Shown here: one piece after another, positions 36,660-48,999 of the stretch
Layout of the letters: every line of letters starts with the position of its first letter
Numbering within the stretch: position 1 is the stretch's first letter
The notes under the pieces: model-generated
The model's input: only the letters and a program-made list of their open reading frames with translations
Databases searched by the model: none
What the model was told of the DNA's origin: nothing
Position numbers and translations under genes: made by a program
Assembly: GCA_008638375.1 (NCBI GenBank)
Contig: CM018038.1
Location: forward strand, 13,042,515-13,106,514
DNA length: 64,000 nucleotides
Direction: 5' to 3'
Origin: Nyssa sinensis
Lineage: Eukaryota > Streptophyta > Magnoliopsida > Cornales > Nyssaceae

Positions 36660-37823
36660 CTAATTTGAAATGAAGATGCACCACTTATACAGAGCAAAAC
36701 CATAAACTGCACTGTAAACAACCAGTCTGACAGGGTAGAACCTAAACCTGCATAAACACACAGCTTTTAAATACATAACTCATCACCCTCAAACAATAAA
36801 TAAAATAAATAAATCAACAAGACACTAGGTCAAATTTGTTTGGTAAATTTTATAAAGCAATGATAGATGTTCTAGTTCTCATAACCTAATTTTGAGTTCT
36901 GTCTCACGGATGGATGGGGTCAGGAATTTTTTTTTTTTTTTAGAGGAGGGATCGATCATAAATTTTAAATTTATAAAATATAAAAAATATAATATTGATT
37001 GGTAAAAAAATTAAATTTATTGATACGAAAAAATTCACAAATTAGAGAGAAATTCTTAAAAAAATTTGAGCTATACAAAAAAAAATTTTAAAAGTCAATA
37101 AAAAAAAAAACTCAATGAGAATTTAAATTGAAGTCAAAATAAGAATAAAATGTTAAAAATTTGAGAAGAAACATAAAGTTAAAAATTATATTTAAAAAAA
37201 AATTATATATATAAAAATATTGAAATAAAAAAAAAATTCCCTCATCCCCCTCCTCTCACAAAAGTGAAGAGTTCACCTTTTAAGGAATCATCACAGGACT
37301 TACAAGTAAATCTCACCTCTCTAAAAAAAAAAATTGGACGAAGTTGAACTATGAGCGGTGAAACATTTATCTTTTCTCGTAATATAATACAATTCAATAC
37401 CTAAAAGGAAATATATATATATATATATATATATAATTTGTATGAAACTTCTGAAATCCCAGCATGTTTAGTTGCAGATACATATATATTTTTCTGTTAT
37501 GGGGAGAGAGAGAACGTAGAACAGCTAACCAACAACTTCATTTGGAATTAGCAAATAAAACAAAGGGAAGAGTTGAATCACCTTGTGGGTGTTGATTTGT
37601 GAGCAGAAAGGGAGGCCATGTCATCCACATAAAGAGGAGAGCACCAATGAGAGACATCGCGATCGAAGAACTCCCAATCAGGCAAAAGCACACCAGCTAT
37701 TGCTAAAATGCCAAACAGGTAAGTCCCCAACATCTTCTTGAAAGATTGTGTGTAGAGTCCTATCAACAGCACTATCGCGGCCAGCCAAACCATGGACGAT
37801 CGGAAGGCGGCGTCGTTGGCCAT
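36660..37823 (-). CDS. DTM1: SPC12-like small membrane protein, DTM1 type
   Basis: There are two exons: 37582-37823 and 36660-36747, with an 834-bp GT-AG intron. The joined frame gives 109 residues. Exon 1 encodes two hydrophobic segments (MVWLAAIVLLIGLYTQ and MLGTYLFGILAIAGVLLPDW) and then the SPC12-like motif DWEFFDRDVSHWCSPL. Exon 2 adds FRFYPVRLVVYSAVYGFAL, a third hydrophobic segment, ending YKWCIFISN and a stop. SPC12 is the 12-kDa subunit of the ER signal peptidase complex. Rice DTM1 is a diverged member needed for tapetum and early meiocyte development. The exon-2 junction was inferred from the acceptor tatgcag and frame continuity; without it the ORF would end 13 bases into the intron. 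The assignment to DTM1 rather than SPC12 itself is likely but not certain. Confidence 0.75.
36905..37260. repeat. Dispersed AT-rich repeat in the DTM1-like intron, family B related
   Basis: It opens ggatggggtcaggaattt and closes ttccctcatccccctcctct, with an A-rich interior including aaattttaaatttataaaat. It resembles the family at 33,855 and 40,065 only loosely. Confidence 0.35.
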
Positions 37824-40064
37824 TGATGAAAGCCAGATAGTTCTAAAAAGCGGAGAGAAGGAGGTGACGAAGGAGATGAGAAGTTGTTAGGGGACATTGA
37901 CGGTGTTTATCGCTTTGGCAGGGAAGATGAGGAGTTGGTTGGGCCTGCTTTAAAAGCAAACCAAAACCGTTTTTTAAATGGTTTATTTACTTCCAAAAAA
38001 CTAGTTATGTCTAGATGTGATAAGCAATTTGGTTGGAGAGTGTCATTAATGTGCATCTTGGATAAGATTTTGAGACGTGAGCCGGAGAGTAGAGTATTAA
38101 TTGTGATTGATGTGAGAGAGAGAGAGGAGATAAGTGAATAGGATAATTTTTTTTTTTTTAGTTTGAATAACTAATGGAGAAAAAAGAAAAAAATGGTGAT
38201 ATAATCTTTTTATTTTATTTGAAAATGATAAAAAAAAGAAAAAAAAATTTGATATTAATTTATTATTATATTCTAAAATAGAAATGTTTATTTTATTTTT
38301 ATTTTTATAATTTTAAAAATATTATTAGTATTATAAAAAATTTATTAAAAACTTATCTGTTTTTTCTTTTCTTTTTTTTTTTCTGTTTATTTTTGGATGA
38401 ATTATAAAACGAGTTAAATAAGTGTGAAGGCCCTCTCCTTCTCCTTTTCTCTCTTTTCTAATTTCTAAACTAAACATGAAATAAGTCATTCCTCATTCTC
38501 CATTTTTTTTTCTCATTTTTCTCCAATTCTTTCCATCAAATGGGCCGATAGGGTTTGAAGAGGATCAAATGCATACAATAATTTTTCAGTATGTTTTATT
38601 CACCATAGAGTTTGAAGAGAAATAGATGTATGCAATCTTATCTCACAAACGGAGATACTAAATTGGGTGATATTTCATGTTTTTTTTTTTTTAAAAAAAA
38701 CTATGTGTATGCTATCTCAAAATTTACATTTTAAATGATGTACCATTTTATTGTTGAGTTATATCCATTACATAATTTAATGTATTATGAATAATAGAGT
38801 CTCAAATTATTTAAAATAAAATTTTTAAAAATATAAAAACATTATTATTTACTTTTCTATGACCACTTACTTTTTTTAAAGCGTGGCTATACCCTAAATT
38901 TTAGATGTGTATAAGCACTATAAGTCACCAAATCACTTAAGCCAAGACTCGAATTTACTGTCACAAGATAATTAGCTCTTAAAACCTTCTTATTGAAACT
39001 AATCAAAGCTAAGTTTAAAATATGTTAGGGTTTCAAAAACACCAATTTCATTATTAGTGACAAAAATATAACCATGCAAACAACACAAAAATTTAATGTA
39101 TGTGGTTTACCCAATCAACTGACACCTAATTAAGAATCATGATATAAAAGGCAAAATCAACCGGGATTAATATTCTATTCAAGTGGTACAAATGGCATCG
39201 AATAAAACAGAAATATCAACCAAAATAGGTAGTCAAGTCCAAAACCAGTCAATCACAACAACTTAGAGCAATTCCAATGAAAAGTTAAATGGAGTTACTA
39301 AAGCTAAAATTTAGCAGATTAACAAAAAACAGTAATGCTCCAATTGTAGTTTTCATTCATCTCAAAATTTGACTAAAGTCAAATATACTATCAAATATAG
39401 TTTCTGTTTTAGTAGACCACTATAGTGTGTGATAAAAAAATTATTAATTACTAGAATTATTAAGTTTTTTCATACTTTCATTAATCAATAAGTGTTTCTA
39501 ACAAGTAAATAATTCTCAGTATAAAAATAAGATCTTATATACAATTTTTAAATGACATTTTAGTTTTTTCATAAAAAATATATAGAATACTCAACTTATG
39601 GCATAAAAAACTCATAATGTCCATTTCAAATAAAAAAGTTGTATTTTCTGATATTATAATTTTTATTATTTACAATACTTTTAACTTTAATTATATAAGA
39701 TTAATAAATATCATTACCAAGGCATGTCATAAATGTGATATATATATATATATAAATACATAAATAACTATTTTATTTTCCTAATAATTAATATTATAAA
39801 AAATTATTTTAAAAAAACATAAATTATTAAATAATAGAATTATTAATATTATAAAGAATCTTTTTTTAATTGTTGAAGCCCAAGACTGAATCAACATTTG
39901 AAACTAGAGAAAATGGTAGATCATTGATGGACCTTCCATATATGTCTATGAATCTTTGTGAGGGAAAAATATTCATTGGTAAATTGTATCATACACCTAA
40001 TAATTGCTCGTTTGTGAGGGACTCGATGTTTGATGGAATTTTTTATTATATGGGACCAGTATAG

Positions 40065-40265
40065 TCAGTGGTGAATCGAGACTATGAAATTAGGAGAGCA
40101 AGAATATAAAATTTAAAATTTAAGAGGAGTTCTTATAAAAATATAAAAAAATTTTGGAAGGCAACTCTTAATTATTTTAAAAATTTCTATAAAAATTAGA
40201 AATAAAATGTCTAAATTTAAAAACTTTGGGAGGACCCCTTCAATACATGTACCTCTATCATTAGG
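40065..40265. repeat. Dispersed AT-rich repeat, family B copy 2
   Basis: It shares ataaaatttaaaatttaaga, tataaaaatataaaaaaatt and a later tttctataaaaattag block with 33,855-34,060, in the same order. Confidence 0.45.
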
Positions 40266-40282
40266 TATAGTAGCATGTCAAT

Positions 40283-40987
40283 AGGGGTGCAAACGAAGCC
40301 GTTCATGAATAGTTCGAGCTCGGTTCGATTATGACTTGTTCAAACTCGGTTCAATTAATAAACGAGTTGAGCTCGAACTCAAATTTGGGCTCTTTAATAA
40401 ACGAGCCGAGCTGAATCAAAAGAAGGCTCGACTCGTCAGACTCGTGAACAAACTCGTTTAAGCTCATTGAAGCTCGGCTTGTGGCTCGTGTGGCTCATTT
40501 TTTTTATAGTATAAATACTTCATTTTTTTTTTCTGCTCTAGGATTTCTTCAATCGTATTTTTCATCAAGGTTTTCTATTTGTTTAATCTTTAAACTCTAG
40601 CTATATGGTATTGGTATACAATGAATTTCTCTTCTTAAAAAATTCATATTAAAATTTCAAAATTGTGTTGATTTATTCAGTGAATTGTATATTTTTTTTA
40701 TTATGTGAAAATGACATAATTTCTATTTAATTGAACACAAAAAAAAAAAAAAAAAAAAATTTGAGTAACTCGAGTTCGAGCTCGAATGTGGCTCGTTTAT
40801 TTTCTCGAGTCGAGTCGAATTCGAATTCGAATTCGAGTTCGAGCTTGACAATCTATTAACGAGTCGAGTTCGGTCATACATTTAAGCTCGAGTCAAGTTT
40901 CAAGTCGAGTCGAGCTACACTGTAATTGTTCACGAGCTGAGTACAAATATCAAATACTCAGCTCGACTCGACTAGTTTGCATCCTTA
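40283..40987. mobile_element. 705-bp non-autonomous element with GAGCTCG-rich ends and 9-bp target-site duplication
   Basis: The direct repeat catgtcaat lies at 40274-40282 and 40988-40996 exactly outside imperfect inverted ends (aggggtgcaaac at the left, gtttgcatcctta at the right). Both subterminal regions are packed with gagctcgaactc and gactcgagtc words. Some of them form inner inverted pairs, for example aataaacgag at the left and ctcgtttatt at the right. The centre is AT-rich with a 21-A run. A 9-bp duplication is typical of Mutator-like elements. No transposase is present. Confidence 0.75.
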
Positions 40988-43320
40988 CATGTCAATTTAT
41001 ATTACTAATAATATTTTATATGACTTAAATTTTAATAAGACATAATACATATTACATAATATTATTAAAATGATAAGAAGATCTGAGTTGGACGACCCAA
41101 AGCGAAACTGACTTGGGGCACCTGTAATCAATAAATGAGCTTAGTTAGGAGTTCAATTCTTGTCGTTTGACTAAAAATGGAAAACAGCGCGTGAGCCGTA
41201 CATGGATAAGGCAGGTCTGTCACAAAGGTTGCTTTGTTGCGTTTTATAGTTGAGAGCAGGTGTGAAATTTGGTATGTTTGGTACCGCCGTTGGAAACTAA
41301 GAAAACATGTTCGAATGAGTGGGGTGATTGACAAGGATGAGGAAAAAATATTCAATGCTTCCTTCCAATGATTAGATGATGTGTAATGATTTATCATTCA
41401 TGTATTATATATTTATATAAGTGAATTTATTATTATGGGTTTTATGTATTGTATTTTTATACAATAATAAGTGTATTTTAAAGATAAATTTTACCATTTT
41501 TTTTTTTTTTAAAGAATTGGTCAACAATTGTTACCAACTTATTTTCAAATTTTGTGAAATTTATCTTGATTTTACTTGGCAATATTTTCTAATTTTTTGT
41601 TTCATTTTGTGGATCTCATATATGACAATTTGTTTCTATTTTCATATGGACACATGATGATTTGTTTTGAGAGATAAAGAGAAAATAAATAAAGAATAAA
41701 TAGAGAGAAAATACAGAAAGAATATATAAGAAAAAAAATGTAAATAGAGAACCTATACAAACCTTTCTTCTCTTTTGTTCTTGTTCTTGATTCATTCTCT
41801 TACTTTCGATTATCTCGGAAAGACTACTGTTCAATGAAGATTATTTTTTAGACCTCCATTTTATGTGTGCACATTAATGGATATGTGGTTGTTGAATTTT
41901 GGAGGATAAATCGCTGAGACCTTCTATACCGAGATATCATTTCTGAAAGACAAAAAATTACTCTTAAAGACAGTGTACTTGTACACGCCTTAGCCAAATC
42001 TGATAAGTCATTATTTCTCCTCCATGCTTCATTCATTATGTTCATTATCTTTAGCAATATTTGTAACCCTAATGCTTCAATTTATCCAACATCACGGATT
42101 TATTTCATGTAAATATGGAGACATCATGTATTTATGTAGGCATCAATATATGAGTAGCAAAACATTATCGTTAAATGATATGTCGTGTGTATATTTATAG
42201 TAAGTTGTTATACATTTGATTCTTCATCAGAATTCTAAAACTTAGTCCTAAAAACCCACTGAATAATTACTCCAAAAAAGAGTGACATAACATACAATAA
42301 GGTATGTGTTATATGTGTGTTTGTCTCCAAATGGTCCGCGAGGGTGAAGCTTGGACTGAGTTACATGGAGACTAGGGGGACAATTGACTCCCCTCAAATT
42401 TTTTTATTTAAAAAATTTCTCAATATTTTTTAGAAATTTTCCAACATGCCTTTTTAATTTTTGTTCTTGATCCCCCCAAATTTAAAGTTTTCATATTCTA
42501 TCCTCATTTTAATTTCAATTTGACTTCTCAATAAGACTTTTATCAATTTTTTGAGGTCTTTTTATATAGTTTAGATTTTTTTGAATCTCTCTTTTTTTGA
42601 ATCACATTTCTTATTTAATTTGTAAGTTCTTTTATATTAATGAATTCAATTATTTATCAATTAATATTAATTTTTTTACTTCTTTAATATTAAAACTTAT
42701 CATTAAACATCTTGGCTTCGTCCTTGGGATGAAGACTGACTTTTACATACAAATCAGTTATCCTAAGTTAGGGCTACAAAGGAGTTATTCACAAAAATTA
42801 AAGAGTTTTAAATTATATTTAAGTTTGACTTATTTATATTTGAGCCAATTTTAAGCAAGTCTCTAATCAAATTGAAATAGAGTAACTTGTTATTTTATTT
42901 TATTTTATTTTATAGAATAAAATTATTTATTACCTTATCAATTTAAATTCAATAAATTAATAAGTTTTAAAATATACACATGAACATATAACTATATATT
43001 TCTTTCTTTTTTATTTTAAATTTTTTGGTCCAATTCTCCATTGAAAGATATATCATACAAGAATTCTTAATATTACTTTCTTTTACTATTTTTTATATGT
43101 TTTATATTTATATATATATATAAAATAAGGAAAAGAAATGTCTTAAAGTTGTTTGAAGAATAATTGACCAAAAAATTCGAACAAAATTAAGTACTTTCAA
43201 AAAGTCTTAGAAAATATTTGGATCCCAAATAGATTGTTAGTCTTTATCACACAACTCATCTAAATATGAACCTATTAAATTAATTCATATGAGTACTTTA
43301 AAAGGCAATAGAAAATTTAG

Positions 43321-43324
<4 letters not shown>

Positions 43325-43377
<53 letters not shown>
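43325..43377. repeat. (GA)n microsatellite
   Basis: An uninterrupted GA run of about 53 bases. Confidence 0.95.
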
Positions 43378-43378
<1 letters not shown>

Positions 43379-44581
43379 ATTCTTAAAATAAATAAAAAAA
43401 TTGCATTTTCTGTATAAGAGAAGAATTGTAGAGATTGGTTATAAAGATTTCTTATGAGAATTATGAAATAAAAATTAATATTTATAAAAACAATGTTAAA
43501 ATTATATACAAAATATTTTTATACGCAATAGTAGAAGTTATATAAAATGCGTTTACGGAAAGTGAATCCCTTATACAATATGTATGAAGGCTACACTTTT
43601 TAAATTATAATGAAAAAGTACATTTTGTTGGATTCAAATTTGTTCTTTTTTTTGTGTAAATGTTGTGATTAAATTTTGTTCTTTTTAATTATTTAAAATA
43701 CATATAATTACCGTTAAATTTTTTAAATTTGACATAACTAAATTTAATTTTATTAGTGAGTTTACCCTGCACGATTGCATCTAATTATAGAAGGAGACAT
43801 ATGAGAGCACATCTCGACTTCTAAATTTCTAATTAAGGTGGGACTTCGTTGTTAATTGTGTAGAAGTTTAGTTTCTGTAGCTCTGGGCCTTAATCTACAA
43901 GCCCAAAAATTGTCAAACTTTTGGCCCACAGAGCTACCCTTCTCATACTGGGCCTTATCATTGGACTCTGATATGAGCTCTTTGTTACCTCCTCAAAAGT
44001 CATAATTTAAAAACTGCCCAAATTTATGACATACTTGTCCAGGCCAACAAAGGGAAACAGCTTTGTTGTCTGATTTGGATTAAGTCTTCATAGCTTCTCT
44101 CTTTTATGGGTTTGTTCTTAGATCTAGTAAAGGGAGAAAAAAAACCATATGGGCTAAGCTTAAAGCGGACAAAATTGTATAGTGATGAATTTAGGTCATT
44201 ATATCTTGCTTATTTGCATCGCAGGAAATATCATGTTAGTTGAGCACATCCTTATGACATCATGCATGCAATTCTGTGAGGAGGTTTGGACATTGTACGA
44301 GCTCGTTTGGGGGAGGGTGTCGGGGTCCAAAACCATCGTCTCTCTGCTGCGATTCTCCCACTGCTCTTAATAGCTCCATTGAAAACCAACGTCCTCTGCG
44401 GCTAATTTCCTCTCCAACGCTATGGCAAACGGCCCCTATGTCTGCAATTATAAGCCTATCCTCTAGAATGGCGTCATAGCAAGAGAATGAAAAATGCAAC
44501 CAATGTAGAAAGGGAAATGCAACAAACTCGAACAATACCATTCTCAAAATCCTGAAAAAAGTTTAATACTGGATATTGAAA

Positions 44582-44925
44582 GGGTCAGCTATAAATATGA
44601 ATTAGAAAATCAAATAAAGGACTTGTTTGGATGGATGTTTGGACGTCTTTAAGTTCAAACTGCACTTTTGACTTATAAGATCGTTTGGTTTTATAGGATC
44701 GTTTGGTTATATGTTTGAACCACACGATTAGGCCACACTTGAGCCGATATTCAAAGGGGTCAGCTCTAGATATGAGTTAGAAAACCAAATAAAAGCCTTG
44801 TTTGGATGGACGTTTGGACGACCTGTTTAGACGTTTTTTATGTTCAAACTATACTTTTGACTTATAGGGTCGTTTGGTTATCTATTTGAACCGTGCAGTT
44901 AAGTCGCACTTGAGTCCAAAACAGA
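44582..44925. repeat. Two tandem ~170-bp units
   Basis: Units at about 44,582-44,757 and 44,759-44,925 share gtcagct, tatgaRttagaaaaYcaaat, cttgtttggatgga, gtttggacg, cttttgacttata and gatcgtttggttat or its variant, in order. Confidence 0.7.
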
Positions 44926-46090
44926 CATTTTCCATCCACAGCCTTAGACTACTTTTTCTGGACTGTTGCTTATTTGGAGAAAATGAGATTTAACTATGAT
45001 CGCACAAGAATTCACTTTGTTTTTGAAAAACAAATCAATTATTCAAGCCAAAGGATTGAACTTAGACATTAATAAACTCGCATATACTTAACCACCAAAG
45101 CAATTGTAATCTTGTGCTTATTATAGTAAAAATATTGCTTTTATTATATATTTGTAAATTACTGTAAGTAAATAATATAATATATTATTTATATATAATA
45201 TTGATAATATAATAATATATTTGTATATAATTATTTATTTTTTATTAATGATTGGTTATGCATTAGGGTGATAAAAACAAGGAGTTTAAACACTAGTTAC
45301 TACATGTTTGGTCACGCCTTAGGATAATAAAATCGTAATGCGGTGATAGATTGATACTTTTCATTTTGTTGAAAATTACAAGAACACTACGGGTTTTCTT
45401 GTCTCCCTCAAATTGTCAAACTAGGCCTTAACCACTACTTTATGCTTAACCCATCCTAACCTTCATGAATTTACCAACTAAGCTTTGAGAATACATTATG
45501 TAGTAAAATTTGTCGTTTTAAGACACTGATTCAAATATCATAAAAAGAAATATAAGGCATTTGATATAAAGGTCACACACTTGCTTCCTTCTTCAAAAGC
45601 ATGACAGGACTACGCCGTCTAATTTTGGGCCACAAGTAGAAGGCAACAGATTACAAGCCACGTTTCCCGGGTTGTGTTTCAGTTGCTCCAAATGTGCAAT
45701 GCTTTCCCATGCATGATTACAAGTTCAATGACCAAAACCATTCACCCGACCGACACATTCAACTTTGATTGTGTGATTAGTGTGTAATTCAAGCAAATAT
45801 GTGATACGATCTCAGAGTCGGGATTCTATATAATTGAAGGTCTAAATAAGGTTTTTTTAAAATATTAATGTAATTTTTTACTTTGTTTCCTATATATTAT
45901 ATTTATTTTTGAGATATGAAATTTAATTATTTTCTCATAAGAGAGAGTTATATATATTGAACAAAAACTCTAAAAATAGAATTTTTACACAATTTTTTTA
46001 TTCAAATAGATGGTAATAAAATATTAGAATATAATATGAAAAAAATCTTATTAATAGAATTAAGTTTTTTGCATTGAGTTTTTATGGGGG

Positions 46091-46399
46091 CATTTTTTAT
46101 AAAATTAGATTTTTATTAAATTTAGACTTCTAATTTGATTGTAATATAAATACATAAAATTTGAAGCCTTTTTATAAAGTTAGACTTTTATTAACCCTAA
46201 ACTTTTAATTTGATTATACTATAAATATATAAAATTTGGAGTCTTTCTATAAAGTTAGACTTTTATTAATCTTAAACTTATAAATTTTTAATTTGATTAT
46301 ATTATAAATATATAAAATTTTAGGCATTTTTATAAAGTTATATTTTTATTAATCTTAAACTTCTAATTTGATTATATTATAAATATATAAAATTTGAAT
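46091..46399. repeat. Four tandem ~75-83-bp AT-rich units next to the LTR element
   Basis: Each unit contains a version of tttttataaagttagacttt, ttattaa, taaacttctaatttgattat and ataaatatataaaatttg. The third unit is longer by a small internal duplication. The array ends about 150 bases before the 5' LTR. Confidence 0.75.
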
Positions 46400-46546
46400 T
46401 TTTTTCTTTGAATGGGATCTAAAATAATTATTTTATTAATTTTATGATCGAGTCGGACCGTAATACGTACAAGTGAGTTGCATGTAGTAATCACATAGCA
46501 TACCATTTATCTTGTAAAATCAATTTATATCTACAAATATTATTAC

Positions 46547-47071
46547 TGATACGCCATAAAGTGACAGATCAGTCTCCATATGACACGTGTACCTACAAAA
46601 CAGCCAAAGCTCGTCCATCCAGAGCAAGTTTAAGCACATGTCCTTCAGAGCTTATACGTCGGAAGCCCATGCTGCCCTCAGATTCACCTCAAGCTCGAAA
46701 GGCACTACGAACACACACAAGAAGGTTCCAAGCTCATTGCCACCTTAAGCACCCTACCGAGCTAAAGACAAGGAAACTGATATTCATGGAACGCAGTGTT
46801 CAACATGGTAACTGCTATTCTCCAATGACAATCAAATCCTTATTTTCACGAAGTCGAATCCTAATCAACTTAGGCAATCCACAACCTATAAATAAAGCCC
46901 TAAGATGCGCTTTTAATTTAAAGTCATTCAATTGCTTTCAATTTAGTTTATTGACTTTATCATCGGAGCGGCTACCTCTGGAGCCAACCCGGTGGCCCTC
47001 TAATCTCTTTCTTTAAGTGTTCAATAGGCAAGGAGGAATGGAGCCCTTACCGATCAGAAAGTGAAGCATCA
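46547..47071 (+). repeat. 5' LTR
   Basis: 525 bp, from TGATACGC to GCATCA, aligned along its length with 56381-56918. A TATA-like ctataaata at 46886-46894 is the probable promoter; the overlapping aataaa could serve as polyadenylation signal. Confidence 0.92.
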
Positions 47072-47072
47072 G

Positions 47073-47090
47073 TTTGGCGCCATCTGTGGG
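47073..47090 (+). other. Primer binding site
   Basis: The sequence tttggcgccatctgtggg lies one base past the 5' LTR. Such TGGCGCC-starting sites are usual in plant Tat-type gypsy elements. I did not assign the tRNA. Confidence 0.7.
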
Positions 47091-47294
47091 AAACGATGAT
47101 CGTTTCTTACTAAAAGTTCTTTTCTTTGCAAACAAACTCGTTGTCCTTCTCATCGGAGGATCATGGCTCCCAATCTCCATCCGAGAAAGAACGCTCAAAA
47201 TCCTCCAAACCGGCCGCTTGCAAGAAAAGGAAGGGGACAAGCATCTGATCTCATGCAGCAGCAATTCGATTGAGTTCAACGACAAAATGACCTA

Positions 47295-48980
47295 ATGCAG
47301 GAACAACTTCTTGCTATCTTTAAAACTCTGGCACTGCTTACCCGGAGCCACAAAAGCAACCCCCTACATCCTCCTATCGGTGCGGCTGATACAGGGGCAC
47401 AGCCTCCTGCCACCACCATGGGTGGAGGGTCCCATAAAGAGACTCCCAGTGAACAACCGGTGTACCCCCAAGGCACCATCCATGTGGGAAGAGACTCCCA
47501 ACTATCGGCCGCCACAGGCAGAGGGATATCGGCCTTCAACCCGGCCGTCCATTACTGGAGTACGACAAGGGTTCCAACTCTAGTGGCTTTAGGGGCAAAT
47601 CTAGCGCCGCAAGAGTTTCAACCTCGAACGGCACCAGTTTCCCCAGCTCAGGAAGATCGGAATCCTCTTCCTACCATGGGTCATGGTCGTCCTATCTATA
47701 TGGGCACTGAAACTGCAAGGCAAGACCCGCAACAACCAACACCGCCTAGGGACCCACGGAGGGCCGAAGAAGTCGCAGACTCAATGGACCACACAGTTGT
47801 TGCGAGAGGCGCCTGCATCTCTCCAGAGCAGGACTAGCTAGCCAGGTTGCTCGGAAGTCTCGCCGCACCATTCACCCCCGCTATAATGGCCGAGGAGTGG
47901 CCAAAGAAACTTATTGTCCCAAAGTTCACTCTTTACGATGGGACTGGGGACCTAGGGGACCATCTTTCTCATTATTAGCACACTGTGGCACCACATGGGG
48001 CCATTGACGCTTTCATGTGTCATACATTCGTGACCAACCTCAAAGGCACTGCTCTGAAGTGGTTCCACCACCTCCCCCAGAACTCGGTTGTCAACTTCTA
48101 CGAGCTCAGCGGGCGTTTCCTCGATCGGTTCATGACCGACAGAAGGTTAAGGAAAGGCCCAGAGTTCTTGCTAAACATTAAGCAATCTAAAGGAGAGTCA
48201 CTCAGAGAGTACATCGCGTGGTTCAATGACGAACTTATAGAGATCACAGATTACAGTCCGAGCTTTTTGGTAACCGCTTTAACCTCTAGTCTTGCTCAGG
48301 GGGGCTTCCGGGATTCTTTAACAAAAAGCCCTCCTGTTAACATGGCAGCACTCATGGAGTGAGCCATGAAGTATATAAATTTGGAGGAAGCAAAGAATAC
48401 CTCCCAAAAGATTAAGGAACAAGCCTAGAAGGATGATCAAAAGAAAGACTCCAGTGCCTCCAAGAAGCAGGTCAGGAGCCCAGACAAAACAACGGCGTCT
48501 AGAATTCCAAGCAACACTGGTCCAGGGGGGTTCGCCACTTACACTCCTCTGAATGCCTCTCTAGCTCACATACTTCGGTAGGTCCAAGCACGTGAAAACC
48601 TAAAGTGGCGAAAGCCACTAAAGGGCAACCCCAACAATAGGGACCATAATAAGTATTGTGATTTTCACAAGGACCATGGGCATACGACTGACAAATGCAG
48701 GGCCCTTAAATAGGAGATCGAGCAGCTCATTAAGAGAGGACGACCGCGGGAGTTCGTCAGGCAGCATGGGAAGCAGAACCCTTGAAATGACAGGTCGCCA
48801 TAGAGGAGGCAGGAGCAGAGGTCAGAACAGAGGGATGGACGGAATGAGCCCCAGCAGTAGAATAATCAGGTTATCTTCGTCCTCTATGTGGATGCCCCAG
48901 CCACAGGGGCGTCCAATCGAGCAAGAAAACGATATGCTTGGGAGGCTAGAACTACTCTTAGCATCCTTTAGATTTTCGCT
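47295..48980 (+). pseudogene. gag of the Tat element
   Basis: An N-terminal Pro/Gln-rich region is open from 47295 to 47837. Then come WPKKLIVPKFTLYDGTGD and the capsid-like part (GTALKWFHHLPQNSV and FNDELIEITDYSPSF). The nucleocapsid motif CDFHKDHGHTTDKC lies near 48,658-48,699. In-frame stops include TAG at 47976-47978 and TGA ending the 48,362 segment. Gag would package the element RNA. Confidence 0.8.
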
Positions 48981-48999
48981 GTCGAGAAAAGACTGAAAC

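Larger units (their letters stand above)
37824..46546. other. Gene-poor spacer between the DTM1-like gene and the LTR retrotransposon
   Basis: No confident gene was found in 8.7 kb. The stretch holds family B repeat DNA (40,065-40,265; perhaps 42,360-42,500), a 705-bp element with 9-bp target-site duplication, a GA microsatellite, two tandem-duplicated segments and long AT-rich tracts. The stretch 44,240-44,550 has higher GC and a 95-codon minus-strand open frame without recognisable similarity. Confidence 0.55.

Noticed and set aside
37884..38141. 85-codon plus-strand open frame upstream of the DTM1-like gene
   Set aside because: No domain or similarity; the composition is that of promoter DNA with GA repeats.
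41128..42057. Two minus-strand open frames of 89 and 69 codons
   Set aside because: They lack motifs and lie in AT-rich DNA of the spacer; neither extends into plausible exons.
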